64,000 nucleotides of DNA. It comes from Gluconacetobacter diazotrophicus PA1 5 (GTDB lineage Bacteria; Pseudomonadota; Alphaproteobacteria; Acetobacterales; Acetobacteraceae). The DNA lies in assembly GCF_000067045.1 (NCBI RefSeq), contig NC_010125.1:2842001-2906000 (forward strand). Direction: 5' to 3'. Below the pieces are notes generated by a model. That model made no database searches. It was not told where the DNA came from and was given only the letters and a program-made list of their open reading frames with translations. Both the position numbers and the translations under genes were made by a program. Shown one piece after another: positions 59,195-64,000 of the stretch. Positions within the stretch are counted from its first letter, which is position 1. Every line of letters begins with the position of its first letter.

Positions 59195-60423
59195 TGTAGA
59201 AGTCTCGACTAAATCTGACGGATGGTGTCTGCTGAAGCTCAACCAGTGCTGCGGCGGGGGCGGAGTGGCCGGGCGACGCAGCCCCCGCCGCAGCCATCGG
59301 AGGATATCCTCATGACCCGTGACCAGAAGATCATCCGCGCCAAAGTTGGCCTGCTGGAACTATCGAAGCAACTGGGCAACGTCTCCCAGGCCTGCAAGAT
59401 GATGGGGTATTCGCGCGACAGCTTCTACCGCTTCAAGGAGCTCTACGACAAAGGCGGCGAAATCGCGCTCCAGGAACTCTCCCGCCGCAAACCCTTGCTG
59501 AAAAACCGCGTCGAGCCGGCGGTTGAGCAAGCAGTGGTCGCGATCGCCATCGAACAACCGGCCTGGGGCCAGGCCCGCGTGGCCAACGAACTGCTCAAGC
59601 GCGGCGTCACCGTCTCTCCTTTCGGGGTGCGCAGCATCTGGCTGCGCCACGACCTCGCTACCATGAAGCTCCGCCTCAAGGCGCTCGAAGCCAAGATGGC
59701 CCAGGAACGGCTGATCCTCACCGAAAGCCAGCTTGCGGCCCTGGAGAAGGCCAAGGCCGACAAGGAGGCCTGGGGCGAGTTCGAGACCGAATGTCCCGGC
59801 TATTGCGGCGCCCAGGATACCTTCTATGTCGGCACCCTGAAGGGCGTCGGTCGCGTCTACCAGCAGACCTTCGTCGATACCTACAGCAAGGTCGGCTTCG
59901 CCAAGCTCTATGACCGCAAGACCCCGGTTACCGCTGCCGACCTGCTCAACGACCGCGTCATCCCCTTCTTCGAGCTGCACGATCTCCCGCTCCAGCGCGT
60001 GCTGACCGACCGGGGCACCGAATTCTGCGGCTCTCATGACCGCCATGAATACGAACTCTATCTGGCGGTGGAGAACATCGACCATACCCGCACCAAGGCG
60101 CGCAGCCCGCAGACCAACGGCATCGTCGAGCGCTTCCACAAGACCATGCTCGACGAGTTCTATCGTGTCACTTTTCGCCGCAAGATCTACGACAGCATCC
60201 ACGAACTCCAGGCAGACCTCGACGAATGGATGGATGACTTCAACCGCAATCGCACCCACCAGGGACGATACTGCTTCGGCAAAACCCCGATGCAAACCTT
60301 CCTTGACGCAGCCCACCACGCCCGCGAAAAAGATATCGGGCGCCACGTCGAACACCACATGAACGCGTAGCATCCACGCCGGCCACTTCAAGCCGTCCGT
60401 CAGATTAAGTGCAAACTTCTACA
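59195..60423 (+). mobile_element. IS481-family insertion sequence, copy 2 (complete)
   Basis: 1229 bp from TGTAGAAGTCTCGACTAAAT to …GCAAACTTCTACA. The ends form imperfect inverted repeats of about 30 bp (TGTAGAAGT..., ...CTGACGGA). Contains an intact transposase. Virtually identical to copy 1. Confidence 0.93.
59312..60370 (+). CDS. IS481-family transposase, copy 2 (352 aa)
   Basis: Same protein as at 7306-8364 apart from one visible change (Gln for Glu in VEQAVVA). All integrase-core residues are present. Start ATG after GGAGGATATCCTC. With both terminal repeats present, this copy should be competent for transposition and could also act on the truncated copy 1. Confidence 0.92.
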   Translation: MTRDQKIIRAKVGLLELSKQLGNVSQACKMMGYSRDSFYRFKELYDKGGEIALQELSRRKPLLKNRVEPAVEQAVVAIAIEQPAWGQARVANELLKRGVTVSPFGVRSIWLRHDLATMKLRLKALEAKMAQERLILTESQLAALEKAKADKEAWGEFETECPGYCGAQDTFYVGTLKGVGRVYQQTFVDTYSKVGFAKLYDRKTPVTAADLLNDRVIPFFELHDLPLQRVLTDRGTEFCGSHDRHEYELYLAVENIDHTRTKARSPQTNGIVERFHKTMLDEFYRVTFRRKIYDSIHELQADLDEWMDDFNRNRTHQGRYCFGKTPMQTFLDAAHHAREKDIGRHVEHHMNA

Positions 60424-60472
60424 GCTAAACGGCTGAAAAATGGAAAACTTTTCCCTTCCTCCGCATGGCCCG

Positions 60473-60979
60473 TCACAGCCCCAGATCCGAAAGGCCCGAA
60501 TGCGCGTCCGGTCGCCCGCCCTGCCGCCAACGGAACACCCAAGCACCGGCATCGATCAACAGGTCATTGATCGAGGCGATGCGACGTCGCATCAGGCCAC
60601 TCTGGTCGAACTCCCGACCCTCGTTGCCGTACGACCGGAACCACTGGCCCTGCTCGTCGTGCCACTCATAAGTAAAATGCACCGCAATCCGGTTCTCCCG
60701 GGCCGCCCCGACCTCCTTGATCAACCGATACTCGCGCTCACGTGCCCATTTGCGAGTCAGAAAGGCGCCCTGCCCCTCGGCGGGATCGTCCCGGTTGGCT
60801 GACGTGAGGTGCAGGGCCAGCAGATGGCCAAACGTTTCCACGTCCATATGCAGTTTCGAGCTCGTTTTGCGTTTGGCCCCATCATATCCGGCGCGCGATC
60901 CGCTCTCCGGCGTCGAACGCACGGCTCGGCTGTCTAGGACAGCCGCCGTAGGTTGCGCCTTGCGCCGGAGGCCATGCAC
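60473..60979 (-). pseudogene. In-frame fusion of an IS5 transposase piece with a DUF1348 C-terminus
   Basis: Residues 1-70 ([59 protein letters not shown]) are an internal part of an IS5-family transposase. Residues 71-168 ([48 protein letters not shown]...[12 protein letters not shown]) are the C-terminal two thirds of a DUF1348 (NTF2/SnoaL-like) protein. Both partners are truncated, and the joint is at about 60769. The open frame is probably accidental. Confidence 0.78.
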
Positions 60980-61469
60980 AGCATAGGCCGCAGGTCTGAC
61001 GCCAATGCTTCGAGGCGGCCTCCGCTAAGTTCGCACGGCACTAGCCCAGTGGTGTCGGCATACGTGGCAAAGAAGCGCCGCTTCGCAGCTTTCAGCTCTT
61101 GGTCCACAGACACCCTGCAAGCATCAGAGAATTCCTGAGCTTGAGGTTTGAGAATGCCGCGAATCGCCCACGGGAAGCTAAAGTCGGTCTCGGTTCCATT
61201 GACGCGGTGCACCCAAAAGCTGCGTGTCGGTCCACCTGAGCCATGATGGGTGCGAACTTCAGAGAAATCGACACCGCCGCCGATCTTGAGTCTCCTTCGC
61301 CATGCGCCGCGTCGTAGCGCTCAAGCAGCGAGAGATGATCTGCATGGTCCTGTTCTGCATCAATTGGAACTTTGTCGGCATACCGGTTACGAATTTGGCA
61401 AAAATACTTAGTTGCACCCTTTTGTGAAGACCAATCTCGTCCATTCGAGAGTGAAACTCCTTTCGCCAT
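60934..61469 (-). pseudogene. DUF3223 family protein, frameshifted and cut at the 3' end
   Basis: From ATG 61469 (MAKGVSLSNGRDWSSQKGATKYFCQIRNRYADKVPIDAEQDHADHLSLLERYDAAHGE) the first part is in one frame. The rest (KIGGGVDFSEVRTHHGSGGPTRSFWVHRVNGTETDFSFPWAI) is in another, joined near 61280. Order and motifs are those of DUF3223 (DCL-like) proteins. Downstream it runs into IS5 sequence at about 60977. It starts 5 nt after the stop of the zinc-hook ATPase, so the two were one operon. Confidence 0.75.
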
Positions 61470-61474
61470 CGCGT

Positions 61475-64000
61475 TCACCCCTTGAGCTTCATTTGCGGCC
61501 GCGCTGCTTCGGCCGTCTGGCTTTCTGTCTTCAAGTCCTTGACCAGATTCTCGGCGAACGCGATGTCTGCCAAGAATTCGCATGGCTGAGGAACGGCAAC
61601 CGTCTCAGAAGCCGGATTGTCATGGCTGTGCGTGTTGGCCCTGGTCATTCCCTCATGGAAGCGGATGGCCAAAGGGTGCGAGAGATGCACCATACGGAGT
61701 TTCTGCGTTTGCACGATATCGACACCGCGCTGGACGATCTCGCAGAAGATAATCTCCTCGACAATTCGCTCGTAGGTATCGCGCAGCCGACCATAGAGGT
61801 TCTTGACGGCCATTTCATAGGCTGCGGGACTCGACTGATGTAACTTCGGGAGCGGCGCAAATGCGTCTTTGATCCGGCCAATCCGCTTGTTCACCTTGGC
61901 CCCCTTCCAACTAACACCACCTGCATCGATCTGACCGGCGGCCTTTTTGTCGCTGAAAAGCGCGGTTGTAACGGGTTCGATGCCGAGCCTATCGGCCTCA
62001 CGGCACATTTCGTTAAAGAAGATGATGTCGTGGGTGAAGACGATGACCTGGCGATGCATGCTCTCTTCGGCGAGACGCTGCGCTACGAGCATGCAGCGTT
62101 CGCGATCCAGCGAGGACACGGGGTCGTCCACGACGATGGCAGCCGAGCCTTCGGTTAGCGCTACCTCGGTGAGGAAACCTGCCAGACCAAGCGCCCGTTG
62201 TTCGCCCTCACTCAGAATCTCCGATGTCACCTTCGTTAGCTTGGTTTGAGGGTTGACATCAAAGGCCGCTTTGGTCTGGCCGCTCTTACGGGTGAGACCA
62301 ACCTTGAGATGGTTGATTTCGAGACGGTCGCGTTCTGCGGCGAAGCGCTCGACAACCGCCGCGGTGAGATGCGTATCTACGAGCTCGTTCGCTCGTTTGG
62401 TGATCCCAGTCGTCTGTACCTCGGCGAGCGCGGCCGCATAGGCGGCGTCCGAAATTAGGAGGGTTCGGCGCTTGAGCAGCTTAATACGGTGGGTCGACAG
62501 GATTTTTCGATCCTCAAGCTCGGCTTTTTCCTGCGCAAGCTTGGCCCGCTCTTCACTGTCGGCCGCCTTGGTTAGGGCCTCTTTCTCACCGGTGAGCCTA
62601 GAGGTCAACACGCCCAACGCTGCTGCAATCGGGATGACGAGTCCCGGCGGCGGCGGCGCTTCCTCGCCCGCAAGACGCGCAATCGCTATTGATCGGCGCG
62701 CGGCAAGCGCCTTACCGAACCCAACTAGGTCGTCTGCCAACCGGGCATCGCGCTGGCGGACCTGCTCGATCCGGTCGGCAAAGTCGGCCGCATGGAAGAG
62801 CTTGAATGCCGGAAGACCGCTTTGTCCCTCCGATACCGCCTTCTCGGCCGCGGTCGCGGCAGCACCGAGCGTGTCGTCCATATAGGCCTGAAAGCGTGTC
62901 ATTCGTTCAGCGGAAGCAGGTCCGAGCGGCTGCTGACACAGCACACAGGATGCTGGCGCACCATCGACCGCGATCACCGGGAAGTCTGTTTCCTTGTATA
63001 CCTCCGCGACCGAGAAATCGCGCGCGGCTTTCCACATCGCGCGCCACGTCGCGCTTCCGATTCCAGGAAGGGGTTCGTCCGTGAAGAGCGTGGCTGCGGC
63101 AAGCGCGGCGGCTTCGCGTGCTGCCACAGCGGTCGACTTGAGCGCCGCCCACTCCTCCAGCTTTTCGTCGCTGAAGGAGGCGAGAGCGGTCTTTGCTTCC
63201 TGAAGCAGCGAAGCGGACCAAGCGGCGAGCGCAGAGACATCCGCAACCGCCACTGCGCCGGCCGCCAAGGTGCGTGTGACCTCGGTGAGCCGAGACTCAT
63301 CGTCTGCGGAGAAGTCGGACGCCTTCTCGATTGCCTCGACGGTCGTCGCCTTCGTGATACAGCGGGCAAATTTTTGAGCAGCGGTATCGCGGACAGGGTT
63401 GAACACGACGTTGGTAAGCGCGACCTTGTCGCCTACAACCTTCGCACGTTCACGCTCCAACTCTTCTTTCAGTGTAAGTGCGACGGCGTTGAGACGGTGC
63501 GGGAGCGCGAGTCCGAAAGGCAGGAACCGAATCTGGTTGCCGCCATCAACGTAAAGCTGCGCGGACGCACTATCGAAGACAGAGATATGCATCAACGCCG
63601 GATCGGCAATCATGCCGGGCGTCCAGGTAACCGTCGTCTCAACACCGTTGACGTCGACGAGAATGTCGGCGGACTGGGGCCCCGGCGCATCGCCATAAAC
63701 ATCAGCCAGTACCCGCAGCTTCGCGGCGTTCTCGATCCGAGTGCGACAAGCTGTGCGCAGGATTCGCACGAATCCGCTCTTTCCGCTGCCATTGCGGCCG
63801 TAAATGACGCTCAGATTATTGGGACAAAAGGTTAGGCCTGCTTTGGGAATTAGCCGATTGATATTCTCAACGTTTGCGACCCCTTTGAGGGCGATCGAGT
63901 GCTTGGAGGCGCTGCGAAAGTGAGCCTTCTCAAAGGGGACTGGTGCGGGTTGTCCCGCGCCGGTGGGGAGGCCGACAGCCGCCTTCACCATTCCCAGCAA
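61475..64000 (-). CDS. Zinc-hook AAA ATPase, RloC/PrrC-like (5' end outside window)
   Basis: At least 841 residues. Walker A IYGRNGSGKSGFVRIL (about residues 67-82), signature ILSEGEQRALGLAGFL, Walker B AAIVVDDPVSSLDRERC and H-loop IVFTHDIIFF place it in the AAA_13 (RloC/PrrC/Rad50-like) group. A CVLCQQPLG motif (C352, C355) in the middle is a zinc-hook type CxxC between helical arms. Near the end, YERIVEE followed by histidines (VHLSHPLAIRFHE) recalls the R-x3-E...H triad of PrrC/RloC anticodon nucleases, which is uncertain. TTG 64000 is only a possible start; the frame is open beyond. Likely phage-defence or nucleic-acid repair ATPase. Confidence 0.85.
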   Translation of the reverse strand: MLGMVKAAVGLPTGAGQPAPVPFEKAHFRSASKHSIALKGVANVENINRLIPKAGLTFCPNNLSVIYGRNGSGKSGFVRILRTACRTRIENAAKLRVLADVYGDAPGPQSADILVDVNGVETTVTWTPGMIADPALMHISVFDSASAQLYVDGGNQIRFLPFGLALPHRLNAVALTLKEELERERAKVVGDKVALTNVVFNPVRDTAAQKFARCITKATTVEAIEKASDFSADDESRLTEVTRTLAAGAVAVADVSALAAWSASLLQEAKTALASFSDEKLEEWAALKSTAVAAREAAALAAATLFTDEPLPGIGSATWRAMWKAARDFSVAEVYKETDFPVIAVDGAPASCVLCQQPLGPASAERMTRFQAYMDDTLGAAATAAEKAVSEGQSGLPAFKLFHAADFADRIEQVRQRDARLADDLVGFGKALAARRSIAIARLAGEEAPPPPGLVIPIAAALGVLTSRLTGEKEALTKAADSEERAKLAQEKAELEDRKILSTHRIKLLKRRTLLISDAAYAAALAEVQTTGITKRANELVDTHLTAAVVERFAAERDRLEINHLKVGLTRKSGQTKAAFDVNPQTKLTKVTSEILSEGEQRALGLAGFLTEVALTEGSAAIVVDDPVSSLDRERCMLVAQRLAEESMHRQVIVFTHDIIFFNEMCREADRLGIEPVTTALFSDKKAAGQIDAGGVSWKGAKVNKRIGRIKDAFAPLPKLHQSSPAAYEMAVKNLYGRLRDTYERIVEEIIFCEIVQRGVDIVQTQKLRMVHLSHPLAIRFHEGMTRANTHSHDNPASETVAVPQPCEFLADIAFAENLVKDLKTESQTAEAARPQMKLKG

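Larger units (their letters stand above)
58762..60423 (+). mobile_element. Composite IS481 structure flanked by a 7-bp target duplication
   Basis: GCTAAAC is present at 58755-58761 and again at 60424-60430. Between them lie a left-end piece of IS481 (58762-58843), an IS701-type fragment (58846-59194) and a complete IS481 (59195-60423). The outer ends are IS481 terminal repeats, so the whole 1662-bp unit may have moved as one. Confidence 0.8.

Overview
The window looks like a large plasmid, or a plasmid-derived island, of a GC-rich alphaproteobacterium, most likely an acetic acid bacterium (Acetobacteraceae). This is inferred from the plasmid backbone families (RPA-type RepA, DUF2840, S26-type TraF, DUF736, DUF3363 relaxase, TraG, DUF932/Toprim/DUF2493 genes), from the insertion-sequence types, and from the GC-rich coding style. 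No database search was possible.

Layout. 1-5.4 kb: conjugation genes on the minus strand (5'-complete but 3'-truncated traG; relaxase with a candidate oriT), with a CcdA-like ORF, an antitoxin/PIN-toxin pair and a GGCT-like gene inserted. 5.9-8.4 kb: nested insertion sequences (IS110 3' piece, IS630, IS481 copy 1). 8.5-33.4 kb: a dense stress and detoxification block. It contains an ECF sigma factor with a DUF1109 (NrsF-type) anti-sigma, periplasmic MsrA and MsrB, a MsrPQ-like Mo-enzyme/cytochrome pair, and an exported Met/His-repeat protein with a DUF1223 protein. It continues with a LysR-linked set (three GST-fold proteins, peroxiredoxin, old yellow enzyme, carboxymuconolactone-decarboxylase-like protein, broken SDR), a TetR/redoxin pair, an AhpD-like protein, an intact IS256 element, a CopA-type ATPase coupled to a ClC channel, and TetR/SDR, phosphoesterase, dinucleotide-binding and LysR/SDR units. 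33.7-36.8 kb: plasmid accessory genes (DUF932, hypothetical, Toprim) and a structured leader cut by IS481 debris. 37.2-42.8 kb: IS110 5' piece, then the rep/tra operon (lytic transglycosylase, DUF736, TraF, DUF2840, RepA, AlpA-like, DUF2285, DUF6499-like) with a divergent XRE regulator. 43-52 kb: a second accessory backbone (DUF736, two DUF2493 copies, Toprim, HU, DUF932, ParB) with duplicated leaders, then a 151-bp MITE-like element. 52.2-64 kb: an AT-rich OLD-like ATPase/Toprim gene, a RecD2-like helicase, a large serine recombinase running into tRNA-fMet-like sequence, a composite IS481 structure, IS5/DUF1348 and DUF3223 remnants, and a zinc-hook AAA ATPase that runs off the window.

How it fits together. 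The two halves of one IS110-type transposase, on the same strand, bracket about 31 kb (6.2-37.25 kb). This suggests that the stress block was inserted between the lytic transglycosylase and relaxase genes of an older transfer operon. Three promoters with the form GTAACC-N16-CGAA tie the Met/His-repeat/DUF1223, MsrPQ-like and MsrBA operons to the ECF factor encoded between them. A shared 17-nt palindrome ties the LysR gene to the peroxiredoxin operon.

Best candidates for something undescribed: (1) a leader element present four times, upstream of DUF736, DUF2493 and an IS-interrupted locus, in which long complementary arms change together while loop and flank are conserved; (2) the AT-rich OLD-like gene and the zinc-hook ATPase/DUF3223 pair, both possible anti-phage modules; (3) an origin-like iteron array with a perfect DnaA box inside the repA coding sequence.
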